Shown here: positions 1 to 5,077 of the stretch, in pieces
How positions within the stretch are numbered: position 1 is the first letter of the stretch
How the letters are laid out: the number at the start of each line of letters is the position of its first letter
NCBI GenBank assembly: GCA_003551945.1
Contig: PUNZ01000091.1
Span: 1 to 5,077 of the forward strand
DNA length: 5,077 nt
Origin: Halovenus sp.
GTDB taxonomy: Archaea > Halobacteriota > Halobacteria > Halobacteriales > Haloarculaceae
Direction: 5' to 3'
Made by a program: the position numbers and the translations under genes
Notes under the pieces: generated by a model
Databases searched by the model: none
Seen by the model: the letters and a program-made list of their open reading frames with translations, nothing else
What the model was told of the DNA's origin: nothing

Positions 1-35
1 CCAAATTCCAGTCGGAAGTGTTGCACGATAACAAA

Positions 36-42
36 ACTTTAG
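36..42 (+). promoter_or_regulatory. Putative TATA-like element for the mutase large-subunit gene
   Basis: A short AT-rich stretch (ACTTTAG) is centred about 28 nt upstream of the ATG at 68 and preceded by an A-rich run (31-36) that could serve as a BRE. No Shine-Dalgarno sequence lies before the ATG. This spacing is what a haloarchaeal leaderless transcript starting at or next to the ATG would need. The match to a haloarchaeal TATA consensus is only moderate, so the call rests mainly on position. Confidence 0.4.
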
Positions 43-67
43 GCTTGTCCGCTCCAATACATCATTC

Positions 68-1768
68 ATGGCTGAGAAAGACCCGTCTGAAGACATTCGC
101 GAGCTACATGAACAATGGGAGGAGGGCTTGCTCCAAGATTTCCTTGACGCGCACGGCGAGCGCAAAGACCGGTTCGCAACCGTCTCCAATATGGAAGTCG
201 ACCGGATGTATACGCCAGAGGACACCGAAGATATCGACTACACGGAAGATATTGGTGTTCCGGGCGAGCCACCATACACGCGTGGACCGTATCCAACGAT
301 GTATCGCGGCCGAACGTGGACAATGCGCCAGTTCGCCGGTTTCGGAACGGCTGAGGAGACGAACGAGCGGTTCCATTATCTCATCGATAACGGACAGACG
401 GGACTCTCGACCGCGTTCGATATGCCGTCACTGATGGGTATCGACTCCGATCATAAGATGAGCAAAGGCGAGGTCGGTAAGGAAGGTGTTGCCGTCGATA
501 CGCTCCGTGATATGGAGATTCTGTTCGACGGTATCGACATCGGGGATATCTCGACGTCGTTTACTATCAACCCGTCCGCGGCGGTTATTTATGCAATGTA
601 TATCGCGCTTGCTGACCAACAGGGTGTCCCCCGCGAGGAAGTTCGGGGAACGCTCCAGAACGATATGTTCAAAGAGTTCATCGCACAGAAAGAGTGGGTC
701 ATTCCACCGGAGCCATCGCTGAAAGTGGTCACTGACACCATTGAGTTTGCTGTTGACGAGACACCACGGTTCCACCCGGTCTCTATTTCGGGGTATCACA
801 TCCGCGAAGCCGGTTCAACCGCCATTCAGGAGGCAGCCTTTACACTCGCTGATGGATTCGGATATGTCGAGGACTGTCTCGACCGCGGGCTTGATGTCGA
901 TGAGTTTGCCCCACTGCTGTCGTTTTTCTTCAACTCACACAATTCGCTGTTCGAGGAGGTCGCAAAGTTCCGCGCCTCACGGCGTATTTACGCCCGCGTG
1001 ATGGAAGAGTGGTATGATGCAGAGAAACCAGAGTCCAAACGGCTGAAGTTCCACACACAGACCGCCGGGCAGTCGCTGACTGCCCAGCAACCGTTGAACA
1101 ACATCGTCCGTGTAACCGTTCAGGCCCTCGCTGCGGTGCTCGGTGGCACGCAGTCGTTGCATACGAACAGCTACGACGAGGCGCTTGCGCTCCCGAGCGA
1201 ACAGGCAGTGCGTGTTGCACTCCGAACCCAACAGATTCTTGCGGAGGAATCCGGTGCTGCGGATATCGTCGACCCACTTGGTGGCAGCTACGCCGTTGAG
1301 TCGCTCACCGACGAGGTCGAAGCAGAAATCATGGCGTACATCGAAGAAATCAAAGAGATGGGCGACGGTTCGGTTCGTGACGGTATCCTCCGCGGTATCG
1401 AACAGGGGTATTTCCATCGTGAGATTCAAGACGCGGCCTACGAGTACCAAAAACGCGTCGACAGCGGCGATGAGACGGTCGTCGGCGTAAACAAATACGT
1501 CACGGATAAGGACACTGATACGGAAATTCTCAAAGTCGACGAGTCGGTTCGTGACCGCCAGATTAACCGGCTTGAATCCGTCAAAGAAGAGCGCGATGAT
1601 GCGGCCGTTGAAGAGGCACTCGCTTCGCTCTCAGAGACGATTGAGTCCGACGAAAACGTGATGCCCGTCATTATCGATGCGGTGAAAGCCTACGCAACGA
1701 TGGGTGAAATCATGGCGGTCTTCGAAGACCACTACGGCTCGTACAACGAACAGCTCGCCTCGATGTAG
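68..1768 (+). CDS. mcmA1: B12-dependent acyl-CoA mutase, large (TIM-barrel) subunit; methylmalonyl-CoA mutase family with isobutyryl-CoA mutase-like active site
   Basis: This is the 566-aa substrate-binding subunit of a two-subunit, cytoplasmic adenosylcobalamin-dependent acyl-CoA mutase. It lacks the C-terminal B12 domain, which the next gene encodes. Family landmarks are clear: RGPYPTMY (72-79), TWTMRQFAGFGT (83-94), FDMPSLMG (117-124), SGYHIREAG (241-249, with Tyr243 and the acid-base His244), FHTQTAG (328-334), GGTQSLHTNSYDEA (359-372), DPLGGSY (402-408) and GVNKY (473-477). Numbering matches Propionibacterium MutB with no shift to at least residue 283. Measured that way, three substrate-contact positions differ: Phe89 for Tyr, Gln207 for Arg and Leu283 for Arg. 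Phe/Gln is the pair described for isobutyryl-CoA mutase (IcmA), whose usual length of about 566 aa also matches. Ala116 argues against 2-hydroxyisobutyryl-CoA mutase, which uses Ile and Asp at 89 and 116. The family assignment is secure; the substrate is inferred. The start at 68 is the only ATG after an in-frame stop at 29-31. Confidence 0.95.
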   Translation: MAEKDPSEDIRELHEQWEEGLLQDFLDAHGERKDRFATVSNMEVDRMYTPEDTEDIDYTEDIGVPGEPPYTRGPYPTMYRGRTWTMRQFAGFGTAEETNERFHYLIDNGQTGLSTAFDMPSLMGIDSDHKMSKGEVGKEGVAVDTLRDMEILFDGIDIGDISTSFTINPSAAVIYAMYIALADQQGVPREEVRGTLQNDMFKEFIAQKEWVIPPEPSLKVVTDTIEFAVDETPRFHPVSISGYHIREAGSTAIQEAAFTLADGFGYVEDCLDRGLDVDEFAPLLSFFFNSHNSLFEEVAKFRASRRIYARVMEEWYDAEKPESKRLKFHTQTAGQSLTAQQPLNNIVRVTVQALAAVLGGTQSLHTNSYDEALALPSEQAVRVALRTQQILAEESGAADIVDPLGGSYAVESLTDEVEAEIMAYIEEIKEMGDGSVRDGILRGIEQGYFHREIQDAAYEYQKRVDSGDETVVGVNKYVTDKDTDTEILKVDESVRDRQINRLESVKEERDDAAVEEALASLSETIESDENVMPVIIDAVKAYATMGEIMAVFEDHYGSYNEQLASM

Positions 1769-1822
1769 CGAGAGGCGGACTGTTTTCCAACCGCTGTTGT
1801 TATTATACAACTTTGCTTAATT

Positions 1823-1858
1823 CCGCCGAGATATCCGTTAAAGTCATACCTCGGCCGG
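1823..1858. repeat. Imperfect inverted repeat flanking the putative TATA element
   Basis: CCGCCGAG (1823-1830) and CTCGGCCGG (1850-1858) are complementary apart from one bulged G, separated by 19 nt. The spacer holds the TTAAAG element. As DNA, this could be an operator overlapping a core promoter. As RNA from read-through transcription, it would be a hairpin ending 15 nt before the small-subunit ATG. Arms of this size can arise by chance in a GC-rich haloarchaeal gap, so function is unproven. Confidence 0.35.
1836..1845 (+). promoter_or_regulatory. Possible internal promoter before the cobalamin-binding subunit gene
   Basis: The 105-bp gap 1769-1873 contains a TATA-like TTAAAG core (1838-1843) about 33 nt before the ATG at 1874. 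That would place a transcription start some 6-10 nt upstream of the ATG, giving a near-leaderless message. A second AT-rich stretch, TATTATA, lies at 1801-1807. A gap this long is unusual inside an otherwise tight operon, which is why a separate promoter is suspected. No strong terminator is visible in the gap; a weak 5-bp stem (GTTGT/ACAAC, 1796-1811) is present. Confidence 0.3.
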
Positions 1859-1873
1859 TTGTTATCCTAACGT

Positions 1874-2293
1874 ATGAGCGTCGAAGACCAACAGATGAAA
1901 ATTCGCTGCCTTGTCGCAAAGGTCGGCCTCGACGGCCATGATAGAGGTGCACACGTTATTGCCCGCGCATTCCGCGATGCGGGGTTCGAAGTCATTTACT
2001 CCGGTCTGCATAACGCGCCGGAAGAGATTGTTCAGGCAACCGTCCAGGAGGATGTTGACGTGCTTGGCATCTCAATCCTCTCAGGGGCACACAACGAACT
2101 TGTTCCGGATATCATCGAGGGAATCAAAGAGTACGATGCGTACGAGGACACCCTCATCGTTGTCGGCGGCATCATCCCAGAGGAAGACGAGGAGTTCCTC
2201 TACGAGAACGGTGTCGACGGTATCTTCGGCCCCGGAACGCCGCTTGAGGAAACAATCACCTTCATCGAAGAAAATGTCAAACGAGATGAGTGA
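1874..2293 (+). CDS. mcmA2: B12-dependent acyl-CoA mutase, small cobalamin-binding subunit
   Basis: This 139-aa protein is a single Rossmann-like B12-binding domain, the partner of the large subunit upstream. It shows the base-off/His-on motif DxHxxG as Asp20, His22 and Gly25 within KVGLDGHDRG (16-25). His22 would be the lower axial ligand of cobalt, and Lys16 and Asp20 match Lys604 and Asp608 of the propionibacterial enzyme. SILSGAH (67-73), VGGIIP (97-102) and GIFGPGT (116-122) line the nucleotide-tail pocket. The length fits the stand-alone small subunits (about 135-145 aa) of archaeal methylmalonyl-CoA mutase and of IcmB, so the domain alone does not settle the substrate. The ATG at 1874 is preferred; an in-frame ATG at 1895 (MKIRCLVAK) would still keep the whole domain. 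The stop overlaps the start of the GTPase gene. The protein is strongly acidic. Confidence 0.95.
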   Translation: MSVEDQQMKIRCLVAKVGLDGHDRGAHVIARAFRDAGFEVIYSGLHNAPEEIVQATVQEDVDVLGISILSGAHNELVPDIIEGIKEYDAYEDTLIVVGGIIPEEDEEFLYENGVDGIFGPGTPLEETITFIEENVKRDE

Positions 2294-3335
2294 AATCGAG
2301 GAACTCGTTTCAGAACTCCTTGATGGAAAGCACCGCGCGCTCGCGAAGGCAATCACGTACATCGAGAACAACCGGCCCGGTTACCGCAAACTCGTCTCCG
2401 AGTTACATCAGCATACGGGCAACGCTGACGTGATTGGCATCACTGGCTCACCAGGTGCCGGTAAATCAACCCTGGTGGACAAAATGGCCAACGTATACCG
2501 GGACCGTGGTGAAACGGTCGGTGTTATTGCGATCGACCCATCCTCGCCGTTTTCCGGTGGAGCAGTGCTTGGTGACCGCATTCGGATGGCCTCGACAGTC
2601 GGTGATATGGACGTGTTCTTCCGGTCGATGTCAGCCCGTGGTACCCTTGGTGGGCTCTCAACGGCAACGACTGACGCGGTGAAAGCGCTCGATGCCTTTG
2701 GAAAGGATAAAATCATCGTCGAAACGGTCGGTGCAGGCCAAAACGAAGTTGATATCGTCAAAACTGCAGATACTGTTGCGGTGCTCGTTCCACCGGCGTC
2801 GGGTGACGATATCCAGATGCTCAAAGCAGGCATCCTCGAGATTGCAGACATCTTCGTCGTCAACAAAGCCGACCTTGATGGGGCAGATATGACCGTCAAG
2901 GAACTCAGGGAGATGATACACATGCGCAACAGTGGGCCATCACCGGCAAGTGGCCATCACGGTGCGGATGCACTCGTCGACACAGAGGTTGACTTTCCCG
3001 GAGACACTGACAGCGATTGGGAGACACCAATCGTCGAGACCGTTGCGAAAAAGGGCGAGGGGATAGACGAGTTCCTCGAAACAATTCAACAGCATGTCGA
3101 CTGGCTGGCTGAGTCGGGTGAAGGAACACGCCAGGCACGACAGCGGTATGCTGCTGAAATCCAGCGACTCATCCGCGAAGATGTCGCCAAACTGGTTGAG
3201 CGCGACCTCAAAGCTGCTGGCGGACTTGATGCCAAAGTTGAGGAAGTGATGGCGAAAGAGTCAGACCCATACACGGTCACAGACGAACTGCTTGCGGCAA
3301 TCCGTAACCCGGCACAGCCCGCAAACACAGAGTAA
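2286..3335 (+). CDS. meaB: MeaB/ArgK-type GTPase, chaperone of the B12-dependent mutase
   Basis: This G3E-family P-loop GTPase (349 aa from this start) acts as a chaperone for adenosylcobalamin mutases: it gates loading of the cofactor and protects the enzyme from inactivation. Visible motifs are Walker A GSPGAGKS (54-61), the Mg2+/switch region DPSSPFSGGAVLGDR (84-98), ETVGAGQ (146-152) and the guanine-specificity motif NKAD (193-196). The C-terminal part (about 265-349) is helical and probably the dimerisation arm. A stretch rich in Gly, His and Asp (about 213-246) follows the NKAD region and looks like a lineage-specific surface insertion. The ATG at 2286 overlaps the mcmA2 stop by 8 nt, suggesting coupled translation. 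An in-frame ATG at 2274 would add four residues and lengthen the overlap to 20 nt; neither has a clear Shine-Dalgarno. Old names such as ArgK or LAO/AO transport ATPase are misleading here, because the gene sits directly with the mutase. Confidence 0.94.
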   Translation: MSEIEELVSELLDGKHRALAKAITYIENNRPGYRKLVSELHQHTGNADVIGITGSPGAGKSTLVDKMANVYRDRGETVGVIAIDPSSPFSGGAVLGDRIRMASTVGDMDVFFRSMSARGTLGGLSTATTDAVKALDAFGKDKIIVETVGAGQNEVDIVKTADTVAVLVPPASGDDIQMLKAGILEIADIFVVNKADLDGADMTVKELREMIHMRNSGPSPASGHHGADALVDTEVDFPGDTDSDWETPIVETVAKKGEGIDEFLETIQQHVDWLAESGEGTRQARQRYAAEIQRLIREDVAKLVERDLKAAGGLDAKVEEVMAKESDPYTVTDELLAAIRNPAQPANTE

Positions 3336-3350
3336 CAATACCCATCCGTG

Positions 3351-3358
3351 AGAAAGGA
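3351..3358 (+). promoter_or_regulatory. Weak Shine-Dalgarno-like site for the acetyltransferase gene
   Basis: The purine run AGAAAGGA ends 5 nt before the ATG at 3364. It shares only the GGA core with the haloarchaeal anti-Shine-Dalgarno complement (GGAGGTGA), so it is weak. It is consistent with a non-leaderless internal cistron translated from the mutase message. Confidence 0.35.
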
Positions 3359-3363
3359 TACAT

Positions 3364-3858
3364 ATGAACATCCGCGACGCAACAACGGACGACATCAACG
3401 ACATTCGACAGGTGGCAGAGACCTCCTGGGACGGTGATTACCCGGATATCCTCAGTCGAGAGACTATCCATGAGGGCGTCGATGAGTGGTATTCACCCGA
3501 CCAACTCCGTGATTCGCTGGCGTGGGCACACACAGTCATCCTTGTCGCCGAACGCGATGACGCTGTTATTGGATTTGTCCACGCAGTGTTTGACCGCGAA
3601 TCGACGACCGGTGATATTCTCCGTCTGTACGTCCACCCAGACCATCGCGGGGAGGGAGTCGGGCGACGACTGTTTGAAGCGGTCCGGGATGAACTGACTG
3701 CCGTCGGCGTTGCACAACTCCGAGCGATGGTCCTCGCCGAAAATGACGTTGGAAACGGATTCTATCAGTCATTTGGGTTCGAACTGAGTGACACGGAGGA
3801 TATTACAATCGGCGGCGAGCGCTGTCAGGAAAACACGCTGGTTCTTTCTGTCGATTGA
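3364..3858 (+). CDS. GNAT-family N-acetyltransferase
   Basis: This 164-aa single-domain protein has a GNAT fold and should move an acetyl group from acetyl-CoA to an amine on a small molecule or protein N-terminus. The acetyl-CoA-binding motif A is clear: strand ILRLYVHPDH (85-94) followed by the pyrophosphate loop RGEGVG (95-100) and helix RRLFEAVRDEL (101-111). Motif B is VLAENDVGNGFYQSFGFE (123-140), where the Asn and Tyr are typical cofactor and catalytic positions. The N-terminus MNIRDATTDDINDI is typical of the family. The gene starts 28 bp after the GTPase stop with no obvious promoter between them, so it may be co-transcribed. A stable functional link is unproven, and the substrate cannot be told from sequence. 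It ends 30 bp before the end of the convergent oxidoreductase gene. Confidence 0.9.
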   Translation: MNIRDATTDDINDIRQVAETSWDGDYPDILSRETIHEGVDEWYSPDQLRDSLAWAHTVILVAERDDAVIGFVHAVFDRESTTGDILRLYVHPDHRGEGVGRRLFEAVRDELTAVGVAQLRAMVLAENDVGNGFYQSFGFELSDTEDITIGGERCQENTLVLSVD

Positions 3859-3888
3859 TACGTCGGTGGTGGAGGCAGCGCCATCTCG

Positions 3889-4869
3889 TTAGAACTGCTC
3901 TGGAGCAACCGATTCGATCGTTTCCTCGCGAAGGTCATCCGACGCTGGGTCGGGAATGACGACAATTGGCCGGTCAGTAACGGTTTCTTCGGTGAGTGCA
4001 CGGAGGCGGCCGCGAACTTCCTCTGGCGTTCCAGCGATGCCGAGGTCATCTATCATCGCTTCCGTTACCTCTTTTGCGGCCTCGTCGCGGTTACCCTGGT
4101 TCCACTGTTCGTTTACCCGACTGACCTCTTCTTCAAAGCGCATCGAGGCAGCCTTCCGGTAGCCTTCACCGCTTGAGACGTAATAGGCGATATGTCGACG
4201 GAGGGTATTCCGTGCGTTTTCCCGGTCTTCGCTTGCTGCTGTTGGGAGATACGGTGCGACGGTTATCTCGCTGGGGTCTCTCTCGCGTTCCTCTGCGGCC
4301 TTTTTGACCATCTCAAAGGAGTCATCAAGCTCCGAAATGGGGATGTTGTGTGGTAGCCAGCCGTCGGCAAGACGACCGACGACGCGACGGTTTGCTGGGC
4401 CGAGACCGGCATGATAGACCGGCACATTGGCATCCTGTGCGGGGAAATCCGCAACCGAGATGAGCTCACCGTCGTAGTTAACCCGCCCTTCGCCCGAGGT
4501 AAATTTCGAGAACAGCTCTACGGTTTCGTGTGCGCGACGAACCGGTCGGTCGAAGGACATTCCATGGAGGTCTTCGATAACTTTCTTCGTGCTGACGCCG
4601 GTGCCGAGGATGAATCGACCGTCGGACACGCGGTCGAGTGCGGTTGCGTTCATCGCGAGCGTTGCGGGTGTTCGACCATAGACGTTCACAATGGCTGTCC
4701 CGAGCAACAACTCGTCGGTAGCGGCAGCCATCTCTGTTAGCTGGACGAACGAGCTTTCCCCCCATAGCTCGGTTAACCAGATACCGTTGTAGCCGAGCGC
4801 TTCAACGTCTTTTGCAACTGTTCCTGGGTCCTCTCCCTGTAGCTCCGTGACCACGAGGTCTATCTCCAT
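3889..4869 (-). CDS. Luciferase-like monooxygenase-fold oxidoreductase, probably coenzyme F420-dependent
   Basis: This 326-aa protein has the bacterial-luciferase-like TIM-barrel fold shared with F420-dependent methylene-tetrahydromethanopterin reductase (Mer) and F420-dependent dehydrogenases. Supporting segments are GYNGIWLTELWGES (26-39), GTAIVNVYGRTPATLAM (57-73), the family hallmark ALDRVSDGRFILGTGVS (77-93), VPVYHAGLGPANRRVVGRLADGWLPH (149-174) and the late AGTPEEVRGRL (279-289). F420 rather than FMN is inferred from the haloarchaeal setting and resemblance to haloarchaeal F420 oxidoreductases; the substrate is unknown. Mer itself is of similar length but is not specifically supported. 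The ATG at 4869 (MEIDLVV) is chosen over an upstream in-frame TTG at 4896, because the extra nine residues add nothing family-like and the TTG lies in the AT-rich promoter element. The gene converges on the acetyltransferase and diverges from the gene at 4989. Confidence 0.9.
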   Translation of the reverse strand: MEIDLVVTELQGEDPGTVAKDVEALGYNGIWLTELWGESSFVQLTEMAAATDELLLGTAIVNVYGRTPATLAMNATALDRVSDGRFILGTGVSTKKVIEDLHGMSFDRPVRRAHETVELFSKFTSGEGRVNYDGELISVADFPAQDANVPVYHAGLGPANRRVVGRLADGWLPHNIPISELDDSFEMVKKAAEERERDPSEITVAPYLPTAASEDRENARNTLRRHIAYYVSSGEGYRKAASMRFEEEVSRVNEQWNQGNRDEAAKEVTEAMIDDLGIAGTPEEVRGRLRALTEETVTDRPIVVIPDPASDDLREETIESVAPEQF

Positions 4870-4892
4870 ATCCCGTGCTACACAACCCTGGT

Positions 4893-4902
4893 ACAAAAAT
4901 CA
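4893..4902 (-). promoter_or_regulatory. Putative TATA-like element for the oxidoreductase gene
   Basis: Read on the minus strand this is TGATTTTTGT, an AT-rich element centred about 28 nt before the ATG at 4869. The spacing fits a leaderless haloarchaeal transcript. It overlaps the alternative TTG start codon at 4896, which helps reject that start. Confidence 0.4.
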
Positions 4903-4961
4903 TGACTCCCGCTATCGGCTGTCGTCAGTTTCTCGCTCCGAAGATACGAGGCGCAAGATTG

Positions 4962-4979
4962 TTCACCTGGTTCGGTGAA
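4962..4979. repeat. Perfect inverted repeat upstream of the last gene (operator or hairpin)
   Basis: TTCACC (4962-4967) and GGTGAA (4974-4979) are perfect 6-bp arms around a 6-nt centre, in the divergent gap between the oxidoreductase gene and the gene at 4989. An 18-bp palindrome could bind a dimeric regulator. Alternatively, in RNA, its right arm contains GGTGA, a match to the haloarchaeal Shine-Dalgarno 10 nt before the ATG, which the hairpin would mask. Confidence 0.45.
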
Positions 4980-5003
4980 TAGGCTCCCATGGACGGGAGC
5001 TTA
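4980..5003 (+). promoter_or_regulatory. Hairpin with the start codon of the last gene in its loop
   Basis: TAGGCTCCC (4980-4988) pairs with GGGAGCTTA (4995-5003), giving nine pairs, one of them a G-U wobble. The 6-nt loop ATGGAC contains the predicted start codon at 4989. The core GCTCCC/GGGAGC is perfect. It directly abuts the inverted repeat at 4962-4979. In mRNA this would tend to restrict access to the start codon. The pairing is plain in the sequence; a regulatory role is inference. Confidence 0.45.
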
Positions 5004-5077
5004 CAGCAGTCACAGGCAGCGGGAATCTTCGAGACGTTTGATCCGGCCGCAATGCCGTGGGTGCAGGCGATGTATAA
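4989..5077 (+). CDS. Start of an unidentified protein, cut by the window end
   Basis: An ATG at 4989 opens a frame that stays open for 29 codons to the end of the window (MDGSLQQSQAAGIFETFDP... ending WVQAMY). An in-frame stop at 4980-4982 makes this ATG the first possible one. Codon use resembles the neighbouring genes, and GGTGA at 4974-4978 could act as a Shine-Dalgarno. Only the N-terminus is visible, with no signal peptide or recognisable motif, so I cannot name it. It is transcribed divergently from the oxidoreductase gene with about 119 bp between start codons. Confidence 0.55.
   Translation, partial: MDGSLQQSQAAGIFETFDPAAMPWVQAMY

Noticed and set aside
1..31. Possible C-terminal tail of an upstream gene (frame ending with TAA at 29-31)
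   Set aside because: Only nine codons are visible (QIPVGSVAR) and other frames are equally open, so no gene can be supported.
930..1450. Long antisense frames opposite the mutase large subunit
   Set aside because: They are Arg/Ser/Cys-rich, show no recognisable motifs and lie opposite a confidently identified gene, so they are chance frames in GC-rich DNA.
68..1768. 2-hydroxyisobutyryl-CoA mutase (HcmA) identity for the large subunit
   Set aside because: HcmA-type enzymes have Ile and Asp at the positions of Phe89 and Ala116 here; neither is present, although Gln207 is shared with that group.
1796..1811. GTTGT/ACAAC stem as a transcription terminator after the large subunit
   Set aside because: The stem is only 5 bp with an AT loop and is not followed by a clear T-run; too weak to call.
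1911..2273. Upstream extension of the GTPase reading frame through mcmA2
   Set aside because: The extended part is Ser/Arg/Thr-rich shadow translation of mcmA2 in another frame, unlike haloarchaeal acidic proteins; the true N-terminus is near 2274-2286.
2408..2929. 173-codon antisense frame opposite the GTPase gene
   Set aside because: Composition is Ser/Thr/Pro-rich with no family motif, and it mirrors the conserved P-loop region of the GTPase on the other strand.
4411..4740. Plus-strand frame of 109 codons inside the oxidoreductase gene
   Set aside because: It lies opposite conserved luciferase-fold motifs and has a Cys-rich composition unlike the real proteins here.
4870..4896. TTG start at 4896 giving a 335-aa oxidoreductase
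   Set aside because: It adds nine residues (MYQGCVARD) that do not look like part of the fold and sits in the putative TATA element; ATG at 4869 begins at the expected first beta strand.
1..5077. Mobile element, CRISPR array, tRNA/rRNA or defence system
   Set aside because: No terminal repeats, transposase, repeat-spacer pattern, tRNA-like fold or nuclease motifs were seen; the genes are ordinary metabolic ones with similar codon use.

Overview
The window reads as chromosomal DNA of a halophilic archaeon (Halobacteria). The inferred proteins are rich in Asp and Glu and poor in Lys. Two start codons (68 and 4869) have AT-rich, TATA-like elements about 28 nt upstream and no Shine-Dalgarno sequence, as expected for leaderless haloarchaeal transcripts. 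One gene encodes a luciferase-like oxidoreductase of the kind that often uses coenzyme F420. By eye, GC content is about the mid-50s percent, low for most haloarchaea and closer to Haloquadratum-like lineages. The genus is not determined.

Layout: 68-3335 (+) is a coenzyme B12-dependent acyl-CoA mutase module. It holds a 566-aa TIM-barrel subunit (mcmA1-like), a 105-bp gap that may carry its own promoter, a 139-aa cobalamin-binding subunit (mcmA2-like), and a MeaB/ArgK-type GTPase chaperone whose start codon overlaps the mcmA2 stop. A GNAT N-acetyltransferase follows after 28 bp (3364-3858, +). A luciferase-like monooxygenase-fold oxidoreductase converges on it from the other strand (3889-4869, -). 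The last 89 bases hold the start of an unidentified plus-strand gene (4989 onwards), divergent from the oxidoreductase.

How the genes work together: the large and small subunits form the mutase, which rearranges the carbon skeleton of an acyl-CoA using adenosylcobalamin, and the GTPase loads and protects that cofactor. Automatic annotation would call this methylmalonyl-CoA mutase. However, the large subunit carries Phe89, Gln207 and Leu283 where propionibacterial methylmalonyl-CoA mutase has Tyr89, Arg207 and Arg283. Phe/Gln at the first two positions is the isobutyryl-CoA mutase signature, so the natural substrate may be isobutyryl-/butyryl-CoA rather than methylmalonyl-CoA. This is the main point worth a second look.

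The second point is a pair of tandem hairpins at 4962-5003, the second of which puts the start codon of the last gene in its loop. I saw no RNA genes, CRISPR arrays, insertion sequences, tRNAs or integration sites, and no clearly undescribed system.
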